Assembly (NCBI GenBank): GCA_900541285.1
Contig: UQJA01000103.1
Span: forward strand, 1 to 6,658
Source: an uncultured Collinsella sp.
GTDB lineage: Bacteria; Actinomycetota; Coriobacteriia; Coriobacteriales; Coriobacteriaceae
Length of the DNA stretch: 6,658 nucleotides
Reading direction: 5' to 3'
Positions within the stretch are counted from its first letter, which is position 1, and every line of letters begins with the position of its first letter. A program made the translations under genes and the position numbers. Positions 1 to 6,319 of the stretch are shown here, piece by piece. The notes under the pieces were generated by a model that was not told the DNA's origin, ran no database searches, and was given only the letters and a program-made list of their open reading frames with translations.

Positions 1-916
1 GGCTGCCGTGGTGACGCGTGCGGCTGGCGGCGTTGGTCGCCGGCGCGGCGACGCGCTTGGAGCTAGCCTGCTTGGGCGGGATGCCGCCGGCCTTGAGGAT
101 CTGCACCTCGCGCTCGGTGAGTTCGCGCCACGAGCCCTTGGCCACGCCCTCAAGCTCCAGGCCCGCAAAGTTGCAGCGGTGCAGACGAATCACCGGGTGG
201 TGAATCTTGCTCAGCATGCGCTTAACCTGATTCTTGCGACCCTCGCGGATGATGACCTCCACGGCGGTGGTGCCGGGCTTGACGCCCTGCGGAGCCACGG
301 CCACGGCCTCGCGCGCGTTGATGACTCGGCAGATTGCCGGCTGGCATAGGCCGTCGTCGAGCTCGATGCCACGGCGGAGCGGTTCTAGATCGCGGTCGGT
401 CAGCTGCCCGTCCACGAGTGCCTGGTAGGTCTTGTAGACGTGCTTGCTGGGGTGCAGCAGGTCCTGCGACAGGTCGCCGTCGGTGGTAAAGAGCAAAAGG
501 CCTGTGGTGTCGCGGTCCAGGCGGCCCACCGGGAAAAGTCCCGGAAAGCGGTCGCGGGGGACCAGGTCGGCCACGCAAGGGCGCTCCTGCGGATCGCTCA
601 TGGTGGTGAGGGAGCCGGGCGGCGCCCAGCGCATCAGGTACACGGCGCCCTGGTTGAGCTTGACGGGCATACCATCGACCTCGATGTGGTCGCGGTCGAC
701 GTCGACCTTGGTGCCCAGCTCGGTCGCGACCTGGCCGTTGACGGTCACGCGGCCGGCGGTCATCAGGTCCTCCGAGCCGCGGCGGCTCGCGACGCCCGCG
801 CGCGCCAAAAAGCGCTGCAGGCGCATGGTGTGCGGGTAGACGGGCTGGGCGCCGGACGCGGGCGTGCCCGGGGCGCCAGCGATGCGCGTCTCCCCTGCTT
901 CATTAATCCTCGTCAT
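1..916 (-). CDS. rluB: 23S rRNA pseudouridine synthase, RluB/RsuA family (3' end cut by window)
   Basis: Converts a uridine in 23S rRNA to pseudouridine (in E. coli RluB, U2605 in the peptidyl-transferase-proximal region); acts in the cytoplasm. 305 codons are visible and the C-terminus runs off the left edge. An S4 RNA-binding domain starts at about residue 31 (MRLQRFLARAGVASRR). The catalytic motif GRLDRDTTG is at residues 131-139, with D134 the expected nucleophile. GRKNQVKRML and IRLHR follow in the C-terminal half of the fold, and the tail is basic and Ala-rich. The start is ATG at 916: GGAGG lies 6 nt upstream, and the frame stays open from there to the S4 domain. It overlaps the end of scpB by 14 nt. 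Internal ATG 826 (residue 31) has no Shine-Dalgarno. Odd: the loop usually written as Lys-Pro-x-Gly reads WAPPG (97-101), so its lysine is missing. RluB rather than another RsuA-family member is inferred from the scpAB context. Confidence 0.9.
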   Translation of the reverse strand, partial: MTRINEAGETRIAGAPGTPASGAQPVYPHTMRLQRFLARAGVASRRGSEDLMTAGRVTVNGQVATELGTKVDVDRDHIEVDGMPVKLNQGAVYLMRWAPPGSLTTMSDPQERPCVADLVPRDRFPGLFPVGRLDRDTTGLLLFTTDGDLSQDLLHPSKHVYKTYQALVDGQLTDRDLEPLRRGIELDDGLCQPAICRVINAREAVAVAPQGVKPGTTAVEVIIREGRKNQVKRMLSKIHHPVIRLHRCNFAGLELEGVAKGSWRELTEREVQILKAGGIPPKQASSKRVAAPATNAASRTRHHGS

Positions 917-1631
917 GCATATCCTCCGAGGTCTCGTCTACGACCAGGGTGTCCTCGTCCTCGACTGCCTCAATATCCTCAACATCGGTATCGATCAGCT
1001 CGCGCTCTTCGTCCAGGTCCTCGGCCTGCTCCTCGAGCGTAGACTGAATGCTGCGGCCGCTCAGGCGCTCGCGGATAAATTGACGCGACTGCTCGTCGGG
1101 CGCAAACTGCTCCAGATCGGGCAGGTCGCGGGTGGAGCGCAGGCCAAACTTCTCCAAGAAGGCGTTGGTCGTGCCGTAGATGATGGCCTGACCGCGCTGG
1201 GGGTCGCGGCCGAGTTCGCGCACCAGGCCCTTGTCCACGAGGGAAGCGATGACGCCGTCGGAGTTGACGCCGCGGATTCCCTTGACCACCTCGCGCGTCA
1301 CGGGCTGGTGATAGGCGATGACGGCGAGCGTCTCGAGCGCCGCCTGCGACAGCTTTTGTGTGTCCCAGCTCAGCACATAGGACTCGACTACGTCGTGGTA
1401 AGCGGGGTGCGTAAACAAGCGCCAGCCGTCGGCGACCTCGCGCAGCTGAAAGCCGCGGTTGGCCTCTTCGTACTCAACCTTGAGCTCAGCGAGCAGCGAC
1501 GCGCACTCGCCGGGGGCGATATCCAGTGCGCCGGCCAGCGCGGGCGCACTTACCGGGTCGCTCGACACCAGCAGGAGCGCCTCCAAGGCGCCTTTGAGAC
1601 TGTTTGCCTCCAGCGTGGAAAGGGTTGACAT
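903..1631 (-). CDS. scpB: Segregation and condensation protein B
   Basis: ScpB dimerises and binds the central part of the kleisin ScpA in the SMC-ScpAB condensin complex, which compacts and segregates chromosomes on the nucleoid. The 242-residue product has two winged-helix domains, at about residues 8-78 and 90-165. The second carries the family signature LSQAALETLAVIAYHQPVT (95-113), followed by the VNSDGVIASLVDKGLV region and YGTTNAFLEKFGL (152-164). The C-terminal 45 residues are strongly acidic (many D and E) and probably disordered; such tails are variable in this family. ATG at 1631 has AGGAG 8 nt upstream. It follows the scpA stop by 11 nt, and its last 14 nt overlap rluB, so the three genes are probably translated in a coupled way. 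Confidence 0.96.
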   Translation of the reverse strand: MSTLSTLEANSLKGALEALLLVSSDPVSAPALAGALDIAPGECASLLAELKVEYEEANRGFQLREVADGWRLFTHPAYHDVVESYVLSWDTQKLSQAALETLAVIAYHQPVTREVVKGIRGVNSDGVIASLVDKGLVRELGRDPQRGQAIIYGTTNAFLEKFGLRSTRDLPDLEQFAPDEQSRQFIRERLSGRSIQSTLEEQAEDLDEERELIDTDVEDIEAVEDEDTLVVDETSEDMHDED

Positions 1632-1642
1632 GGTTGCCGCTC

Positions 1643-2455
1643 CTATTCGGTGAGCTCGGGGCCCTCGCCGGGTACATAGGCCTCGGCGCCCTCGACGCGA
1701 TTGATGCGGATGGTTCCAAAGATCTCGTCCTGGTTCAGCGTGAGCGAGCCACGCTTGGCGAGCTCGAGCATGGCCAGGAAGGTGACGACGAGCTGCTCGG
1801 TGGCTGCGTCGCCGTCCAATAGTTCGCGAAAGGTGCAGGTTTGGTGCGCCATGGTAAAGCGGTCGACTGAGGCCACGGTCAGGTCGAGTGGCACGCGATG
1901 CGGCGCCACATGCTCGGCTTCCAGCAGGAAGGTCTGGCGCTTGCCGTCTAGGTCGGCACAGATAACGGCCAGGCCGCGCAGGGTAATGCCGGCAAGGTAG
2001 TCGGGCATAAGGCCTAGGAACTCGGGGTCGGGGCCGGCCACTCGCGGGTGCATGCGGCTTTCGGCCTGCATGCGGGCACCGAGGGCCGCAGCCGCGCCTT
2101 TAAACTGCTTGTAGGCAATGAGGCGCTGGATCAGGACCTCGCGCAGGGCGTCGCCGTCGAGCGTACTGAGTTCCTCGAGGTCTTCGTCGAACTCGCCATC
2201 GTCGTCATCGACTTTGCGTGGGGCCTCCTGCGGCACCAGAGAGGCGGCCTTGATGTCCAAAAGGGTTGCCGCGACCAGCAAAAAGTCGCTCGCCACGTCC
2301 AGGTCCAGCGCCTCGATGCGCTCGGCCTCGGCAAGGTACTGCTCGGCCACCTCGCTGATGGAGATGGCGCCGATATCTACTTTTTGGCGGGTTACCAGCT
2401 GCAACAGCAGGTCGAACGGTCCGCTGTAGACCTGCGTCGACACGTGATACGACAT
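1643..2455 (-). CDS. scpA: Segregation and condensation protein A (kleisin)
   Basis: ScpA is the bacterial kleisin: its N-terminus binds the SMC neck, its C-terminal winged helix binds the other SMC head, and its middle binds a ScpB dimer. The 270-residue product shows the N-terminal family motif YSGPFDLLLQLV (10-21), the helical segment DFLLVAATLLDIKA (57-70), an acidic linker (82-96) and the C-terminal winged-helix motif VTFLAMLELAKRG (224-236). Length is typical. ATG at 2455 is preceded by AAAGGAGGT with 6 nt spacing, one of the strongest Shine-Dalgarno sequences in the window. scpB follows after 11 nt. The 84-nt upstream gap has two hairpins but no convincing promoter, so transcription probably comes from further upstream. 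Confidence 0.97.
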   Translation of the reverse strand: MSYHVSTQVYSGPFDLLLQLVTRQKVDIGAISISEVAEQYLAEAERIEALDLDVASDFLLVAATLLDIKAASLVPQEAPRKVDDDDGEFDEDLEELSTLDGDALREVLIQRLIAYKQFKGAAAALGARMQAESRMHPRVAGPDPEFLGLMPDYLAGITLRGLAVICADLDGKRQTFLLEAEHVAPHRVPLDLTVASVDRFTMAHQTCTFRELLDGDAATEQLVVTFLAMLELAKRGSLTLNQDEIFGTIRINRVEGAEAYVPGEGPELTE

Positions 2456-2472
2456 CTTCGACCTCCTTTGAC

Positions 2473-2524
2473 GGCGCCTTCGCGGCGCGGTTTGGGTGCA
2501 TGTTACGACCGTTTTGCACGGTCG
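2473..2524 (-). other. Paired hairpins in the scpA leader
   Basis: The gap between the protease stop and scpA contains two inverted repeats. The outer one (2506-2524) pairs 7 bp around a 5-nt loop. The inner one (2474-2488) pairs GCGCC with GGCGC around GCGAA and ends a few bases before the scpA Shine-Dalgarno (2462-2466). Neither is followed by a T-run on the minus strand, so they do not look like intrinsic terminators. They could stabilise the downstream mRNA or affect ribosome access; that is inference only. Confidence 0.4.
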
Positions 2525-2539
2525 ACCTGTAAGTTTACC

Positions 2540-3223
2540 TTAGATGCCGGCGATTGCGAAGTTAAGCAGCTGCTCAGCAAGCGGATACACGGTAACGTCG
2601 AAATAGCGACCGATCACGTCGATGCCGGTCCACATAGGCAGCAGGTACAGCACGATGATAAGGATCGGCATGGCGTATTGCTGCAGACGGTAATAGTTGT
2701 TGAGTGCCTTGCCCTTGAGGAAGGGCACGATGATCGACGAGCCATCGAGCGGCGGAATCGGGATGAGGTTGAAGAACGCAAGCGATAGGTTGACCACGAT
2801 GAACGTGGCGCCGAAGTTCATGATCTGTGATACCAGGGCAAATGACATGCTGGTGTAGAGGCTGCCATAGGCCAGGCGCATGAGGACCGCGGCAAGACAC
2901 GCGAGGGCGAAGTTCGACGCGGGGCCGGCCACGCTCACCAGGACCTCGTCGCGCTTGGGGTGCTTGAGGTTGTTGAGGTAGACGGGCACGGGTTTGGCGA
3001 AGGCGAACACGGGACCGCCGGCGGCGAGCATGAGCAGCGGCAGGAGGACGGTGCCAAACGGGTCGATATGGTTGAGCGGGTTGAGCGAGACACGACCGCG
3101 CGATCGGGCCGTCTTGTCGCCGAGAGCCCAGGCAGCGGCGGCGTGTGCGCTCTCGTGGATGACGATGCCCACGATGACGGCGACGGCGCTGGCGAGCAGG
3201 TTCATGATGTAGCTGCTGGACAT
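2540..3223 (-). CDS. Site-2-type membrane metalloprotease, peptidase family M50 (rhomboid-independent, no PDZ)
   Basis: An integral-membrane zinc protease of the short M50 type; substrates of this subgroup are mostly unknown. The 227-residue product has a first membrane segment (about 7-28) carrying HESAH (23-27), the HExxH zinc site with H23, H27 and catalytic E24. The third zinc ligand is D160 in NLIPIPPLDG (152-161). Family-typical NPLNHIDPFGT (48-58) and GPASNF (100-105) are also present. Further hydrophobic segments fall at about 58-72, 95-118, 127-151 and 184-197. No PDZ or CBS domain is present. ATG 3223 has GGGGAG 4 nt upstream; the next Met (residue 7) has no such site. It starts 9 nt after the small membrane gene and lies upstream of scpAB, a common linkage in Gram-positive genomes. 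That linkage gives no direct clue to its substrate. Confidence 0.93.
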   Translation of the reverse strand: MSSSYIMNLLASAVAVIVGIVIHESAHAAAAWALGDKTARSRGRVSLNPLNHIDPFGTVLLPLLMLAAGGPVFAFAKPVPVYLNNLKHPKRDEVLVSVAGPASNFALACLAAVLMRLAYGSLYTSMSFALVSQIMNFGATFIVVNLSLAFFNLIPIPPLDGSSIIVPFLKGKALNNYYRLQQYAMPILIIVLYLLPMWTGIDVIGRYFDVTVYPLAEQLLNFAIAGI

Positions 3224-3232
3224 GGCACTCCC

Positions 3233-3529
3233 CTAGCGGACGCGGCGCGAGGCGCGCGTGAGCAGGTGGTCGATCACAAACAGGATGACGGCGACGATGG
3301 CGTAATCCAGGCGGAACACACCGCCAAAGGGCGACGTGATGACGCCGTAGCCGGCGATGGCGCTCGGCAGCGCGCGCGAAAGCTCAACGACAAAGCCCAC
3401 GATCTGCAGTTTGGCGGTGAGGCCGCTAAAGCACAGCAGCACGGTCATTGCGCTCATAAAGATGCCACAGATGCGACAGGCGATGGCGATGATGCTCATC
3501 GCCACGGCAGTGGCCTTACGAGAGTTCAC
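3233..3529 (-). CDS. Small membrane protein of unknown function
   Basis: I do not recognise this 98-residue protein. It has about three hydrophobic segments: residues 8-31 (with AMSIIAIACRICGIF), about 37-60 (IVGFVVELSRALPSAIAGYG) and about 68-85 (LDYAIVAVILFVIDHLL). It ends in a basic RASRRVR tail that is probably cytoplasmic. The start is taken as GTG 3529: AGGAG sits 7 nt upstream, and the open frame further upstream only mirrors the end of the ABC-F gene in another frame. It overlaps the ABC-F stop by 14 nt and ends 9 nt before the M50 protease, so translational coupling is likely. Partnership with the protease is possible but rests on adjacency alone. An in-frame ATG lies at residue 11, but it has a poorer ribosome site. 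Confidence 0.78.
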   Translation of the reverse strand: MNSRKATAVAMSIIAIACRICGIFMSAMTVLLCFSGLTAKLQIVGFVVELSRALPSAIAGYGVITSPFGGVFRLDYAIVAVILFVIDHLLTRASRRVR

Positions 3530-5543
3530 GCGCGGTCTCCTCTTCAATCTGGGTGGAAAGCTCGAGCCATTCGTCCTCGAGCTTGGGAAGCTCTTGCTTA
3601 AGGCCGTTATATTCCCCCAGCGCGGCGTTGAACTTGTCCTGATCGGCATAAAGCTCTTCACTTGCCATCAATTCCATAAGCTCGTCATAGCGGGCGCGCT
3701 TTTTGTCGAGCTCCGTCTCGATTTTCTTGAGCTGGTTGCGCACGCCCTTGAGCTTTTTGTTGAGTGCAGCGCGGGCCTGGGCCTCGGCGCGCTTTTGCTC
3801 CTTGGTCTTTTTGCCCTCCGCCGGTTTGGGAGCAGCGGAGGGGGTGCTGGCCTGGGCGGCGCAGGCGGGCTTGCCCGCCGCCGGCGCACTCTCCCCTGCC
3901 GCCTCGGCGGCGGCGCGGGCCGCGAGGTCCTCGCGCTTGTAGAGGTAGTAGTCGTAGTCGCCGTCGTAGACCGTGACGTTACCATCGCGGATGTCGATTA
4001 CGCGATTGGCCACGGCACGTACCAGGTGCTCGTCGTGGCTGATCAGCACGATGGTGCCGGGGAAGCTTTGCAGGGCGTTCTCGAGCATATCCACCGAGTC
4101 GATGTCCAAGTGGTTGGTGGGCTCGTCCAGGCACAGGAGCGCCTCGGGCGCCACGAGCATCTTGGCCAGGGCCAGACGCGCCTTTTCGCCGCCGGAGAGG
4201 ACGCGAACCTGCTTTTCGATTGCGTCGTTGTCGCTAAAAAGGAAGGCGCCCAGCAGGCTTCGCTGCTGCGGCACGGTCCACTTGGGCGTAACGGTGTCGA
4301 TCTCTTGCAGGACGGTATTGGACTCGGTCATGCCCTCGAGCGCGTGCTGGGCGTAGTAGGCCACGCCCACGTTGGTGCCCAGGTCGCGGGTGCCGGTGGT
4401 GGGCGGCTCCAAGCCGGCGAGGATCTTCATGAGGGTGGACTTGCCGGCGCCGTTGGGGCCGACGAGCGCTACGTGCTCGCCGCGGTAGAGCTTGAGGTCG
4501 ATATCGCTGTAGATGTGCTTGTCGCCGTAGGACTTGGATACACCCTCGAGCCCCACGACCATGTCGCCGGAGCGCGGCGGGTCGGGGAACTTAAAGTCGA
4601 TGTGCTTGTGGCCCTCGGGCAGGATGACGAGCTCCTTTTTGATCTGCTCGATCTTGCGGATGCGCTCTTGGGCCTGGGCGGCCTTGGTGGGCTTGTAGCG
4701 GAACTTGTCGACGAAGACCTGCATGTGGGCGATGTCGCGCTCCTGGGCAGCGCGCTTGGCGCGCATCTGCTCCAGGTTGTCCTCGCGCTGCTTGAGGTAG
4801 CTGCTGTAGTTGCCGGTGTAGGTGGTCACGCGACGGTTTTCGAGAGCGGCGACGTGGTCGACGCAGGCGTCCATGAAGGCGCGGTCGTGGCTGACGATGA
4901 GCACGGCGCCGTCGTAGTTGGCGATAAAGCCGCGCAGCCACTGGACGCTCTCGAGGTCCAGGTGGTTGGTGGGTTCGTCCAGAAGCAGCAGGTCGGGATG
5001 ACGTAGGAAGAGCTTTGCCAGCGCGATACGCATCTGCCAGCCGCCCGAGAACTCGGAGCACGGGCGATCGAAGTCAGTGACCTTAAAGCCCAAGCCGGAC
5101 AGGATTTTGCGGGCGTTGCTCTCGAGCTCGTAGCCGCCCAGGTGCTCAAAGCGGTCCTGGACCTGGCCGTACTCGTTAAGGAGCGCGTTGACGTCCTTGC
5201 CCTGTTCCGAGAGCTCGGTGATCTGGGCCTGAAGTTCGTTGGCGCGCTCGCCCATGCGGCGAATTTCCTTGGCGGCGGCCATGACCTCGGCGAGGATGGT
5301 GGTGTCCTTTTGCTCCAGGTTGGTTTCTTGCTCTAGATAGCCCACCTGGCAGTCCTTGGCGTACTGGACCTGGCCGGCGTCGGGGCTATCGATGCCCATG
5401 ATGATCTTGAGCATGGTGGTTTTGCCGGCGCCGTTGGGGCCCACGAGCGCGAAGCGCTCGCCGGGGTTGATCTGGAAGGACGCGCCGCTAAAGAGGACGT
5501 GCGCGCCGAAGCTTTTTTCGATCTTGTCGACCAGGAGGATCAT
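3516..5543 (-). CDS. ABC-F family ATPase (ribosome-associated translation factor)
   Basis: ABC-F proteins are soluble twin-ATPase factors that bind the ribosomal E site and help stalled ribosomes; they have no transmembrane domain. The 675-residue product has NBD1 with Walker A GPNGAGKT (35-42), an arm-like helical insert (about 85-140), signature FSGGWQMR (165-172), Walker B ending LLLLDEPTNHLD (185-196) and switch SHD (218-220). A charged P-site-tRNA-interaction linker follows (about 245-320, with FRYKPTKAAQAQERIRKIEQ). NBD2 has GPNGAGKS (362-369), LSGGEKAR (449-456), LLCLDEPTNHLD (469-480) and SHDE (502-505). An Ala/Pro-rich stretch (541-575) leads to a C-terminal coiled coil (about 576-672), as in YdiF/Uup-like members. 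Both catalytic glutamates are present. ATG 5543 has a moderate AAAGGCGG site. A housekeeping rather than resistance role is more likely, but subgroup cannot be settled by eye. No clear promoter separates it from the tRNA-Ala terminator. Confidence 0.95.
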   Translation of the reverse strand: MILLVDKIEKSFGAHVLFSGASFQINPGERFALVGPNGAGKTTMLKIIMGIDSPDAGQVQYAKDCQVGYLEQETNLEQKDTTILAEVMAAAKEIRRMGERANELQAQITELSEQGKDVNALLNEYGQVQDRFEHLGGYELESNARKILSGLGFKVTDFDRPCSEFSGGWQMRIALAKLFLRHPDLLLLDEPTNHLDLESVQWLRGFIANYDGAVLIVSHDRAFMDACVDHVAALENRRVTTYTGNYSSYLKQREDNLEQMRAKRAAQERDIAHMQVFVDKFRYKPTKAAQAQERIRKIEQIKKELVILPEGHKHIDFKFPDPPRSGDMVVGLEGVSKSYGDKHIYSDIDLKLYRGEHVALVGPNGAGKSTLMKILAGLEPPTTGTRDLGTNVGVAYYAQHALEGMTESNTVLQEIDTVTPKWTVPQQRSLLGAFLFSDNDAIEKQVRVLSGGEKARLALAKMLVAPEALLCLDEPTNHLDIDSVDMLENALQSFPGTIVLISHDEHLVRAVANRVIDIRDGNVTVYDGDYDYYLYKREDLAARAAAEAAGESAPAAGKPACAAQASTPSAAPKPAEGKKTKEQKRAEAQARAALNKKLKGVRNQLKKIETELDKKRARYDELMELMASEELYADQDKFNAALGEYNGLKQELPKLEDEWLELSTQIEEETARELS

Positions 5544-5569
5544 GGTGCCGCCTTTGACCTTGTGTGCCT

Positions 5570-5671
5570 ATATGAAAAAAGGCCCCAACTTGCGTTGGAG
5601 CCTCATTCAATGCTCGGGTGGAGACGAGGGGGATCGAACCCCTGACCTCTTGACTGCCAGTCAAGCGCTCT
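5570..5671. repeat. Direct repeat copy 1 (tRNA-Ala 3' two-thirds plus terminator)
   Basis: This 102-bp stretch is identical to 6557-6658 (offset 987). It covers the terminator, the short spacer and 53 nt of tRNA-Ala. Similarity stops abruptly on the low-coordinate side (position 5569 versus 6556). The other border cannot be seen, because the second copy runs off the window. Confidence 0.95.
5575..5603 (-). terminator. Intrinsic terminator of tRNA-Ala
   Basis: On the minus strand, AGGCTCCAAC and GTTGGGGCCT form a 10-bp stem with one G-T pair around a GCAA tetraloop, followed by a run of six T. It lies 15 nt after the tRNA 3' end and its T-run ends about 31 bp before the ABC-F ATG. Confidence 0.92.
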
Positions 5672-5691
5672 CCCAGCTGAGCTACGCCCCC
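5619..5691 (-). tRNA. tRNA-Ala (anticodon GGC)
   Basis: A 73-nt cloverleaf: acceptor GGGGGCG with CGTCTCC, D-stem GCTC/GAGC, anticodon stem CTTGA/TCAAG around loop CTGGCAG, and T-arm AGGGG/CCCCT with loop TTCGATC. The anticodon GGC reads Ala codons GCC and GCU. The discriminator is A73. CCA is not encoded (the next bases are CCC), so it must be added after transcription. A good promoter sits just upstream and an intrinsic terminator just downstream, so it is a stand-alone transcription unit. A second, identical but incomplete copy begins at 6606. Confidence 0.97.
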
Positions 5692-5703
5692 GTGCGAAGA
5701 AGT

Positions 5704-5732
5704 ACTATACGGGAACTCGGACGGCGATGCAA
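5704..5732 (-). promoter_or_regulatory. Promoter of tRNA-Ala
   Basis: On the minus strand, -35 TTGCAT (5732-5727) and -10 TATAGT (5709-5704) are separated by 17 bp. The expected start, about 7 nt later, lies only some 6 nt before the tRNA 5' end. The spacing and match to a housekeeping sigma consensus are good. Confidence 0.85.
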
Positions 5733-5935
5733 GGACAATTTTGGAAAAACTTTCCGGGGGGGGCGGGCGCCGGAGTCCCGCGGGGCCGGGCCAGCCTGCG
5801 GAGCGCCTGGCCCCCGCACGGCCCCTACGCCGGCCGACTTGGCGCGCGGAACGCGACCCTCTCCGCGCAACCGGATTTCCTATGCGTCGCCAGTCCCATT
5901 ATCGGGTCCGATTGCGAACCGTCCCTCATCTGCGC
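5733..5935. other. Very GC-rich intergenic block, no gene seen
   Basis: This block separates the tRNA-Ala promoter from the large dyad. It begins with a run of eight G (5756-5763) and is almost entirely G and C to about 5870. A GC hairpin lies inside: GGGCCAG (5788-5794) pairs with CTGGCCC (5807-5813) around a 12-nt loop, with partial pairing outside it; no T-run follows on either strand. Open frames here run straight through the tRNA and lack ribosome sites, so I call none coding. No promoter is convincing for the plus strand. Confidence 0.5.
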
Positions 5936-6093
5936 CTCAGAACTATGCCGGTTTACTACGATGTATCTTGAATGTTCGACCACGCACGCCTTTTCGTGTA
6001 ACCGTCGGACTCTCTACCTGCGGTTTTGCAAACTGAGAACACGCGGTGGTCGAAGGTCGCCGATCCGTCGTAGTAAACGGGCATGGTTTTGAA
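5936..6093 (+). repeat. 158-bp imperfect dyad, structured RNA or MITE-like element
   Basis: Two 48-bp arms (5936-5983 and 6046-6093) are inverted copies that align without any gap: about 36 of 48 positions match, and 26 of the outer 32. The best segment pairs 5945-5961 with 6068-6084 with one mismatch; TTTACTACGA and its complement are conserved. A second block pairs TTCGACCAC (5975-5983) with 6046-6054. Inside the 62-bp core, CGTGT (5995-5999) can pair with ACACG (6039-6043), and AACCG with CGGTT (6000-6004 with 6021-6025). Read as plus-strand RNA, the outer arms have three G-U pairs against one A-C, slightly favouring that strand. No coding frame, clear promoter or strong terminator was found for it, and no obvious target-site duplication flanks it. 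Confidence 0.7.
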
Positions 6094-6223
6094 ATGGCAT
6101 CAGGTTGATTTCACGCTGAAATGTCTTGAAGCCCTGATTTTAAGGCCTTAACTTTTTATAAAACACTTCTTATCTGCGACGGGCCTAGATTAGCTGTTGT
6201 TTAGCATCGAACTTGATCTTGCG
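6094..6223. other. AT-richer intergenic stretch, no gene seen
   Basis: No protein gene is supported here. It contains a small hairpin, ATTTCA/TGAAAT around CGC (6108-6122), a 12-bp perfect palindrome (6140-6151) followed by CTTTTTAT, and a possible promoter-like pair TTGAAG (6126-6131) and TAACTT (6149-6154) with 17 bp between. The palindrome plus T-run could be a weak terminator for the dyad region, but it has no proper loop. None of these is convincing alone. Confidence 0.35.
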
Positions 6224-6252
6224 TTGTGCGACTTGCTCGTGCATGGTAGTAT
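6224..6252 (+). promoter_or_regulatory. Likely promoter of the CAT-anticodon tRNA
   Basis: TTGTGC (6224-6229) and TAGTAT (6247-6252) are 17 bp apart, with TGG directly before the -10, so an extended -10 is possible. It would give a leader of about 60 nt before the tRNA. A nearer TAGAAT (6296-6301) could also be a -10 but has no good -35. Confidence 0.6.
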
Positions 6253-6265
6253 TTCACGACGTGAA
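6253..6265. promoter_or_regulatory. Palindrome at the predicted start site
   Basis: TTCAC and GTGAA form a perfect 5-bp inverted repeat around GAC, directly abutting the -10 hexamer of the tRNA promoter. It could be a small operator or a hairpin at the 5' end of the precursor; short palindromes also arise by chance. Confidence 0.3.
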
Positions 6266-6319
6266 GCGAAGAAATTAGGCCTGAGTTGCCTTTGCTAGAA
6301 TTGCATTCACCGTTCATAA

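Noticed and set aside
864..1628. 254-codon plus-strand open frame
   Set aside because: It is antisense to scpB and has no recognisable domain.
2506..2524. Hairpin before scpA as a terminator
   Set aside because: No T-run follows on the minus strand; the plus strand has no gene ending there.
3530..3661. Upstream extension of the small membrane protein to ATG 3661
   Set aside because: The extra residues overlap the ABC-F coiled-coil coding region and read as out-of-frame low-complexity S/R/P; GTG 3529 has the ribosome site.
3357..5006. 549-codon plus-strand open frame
   Set aside because: It is antisense to the ABC-F gene, whose minus-strand frame has all expected motifs; long antisense frames are common in GC-rich coding DNA.
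5756..5763. Eight-G run as a phase-variable tract
   Set aside because: It lies outside any gene and well upstream of the tRNA-Ala -35, so slippage would have no clear effect.
5356..6036. 226-codon plus-strand open frame containing GDRTPDLLTASQALSQLS
   Set aside because: It reads antisense through the ABC-F start and the tRNA-Ala; this peptide is a familiar spurious translation of tRNA complements.
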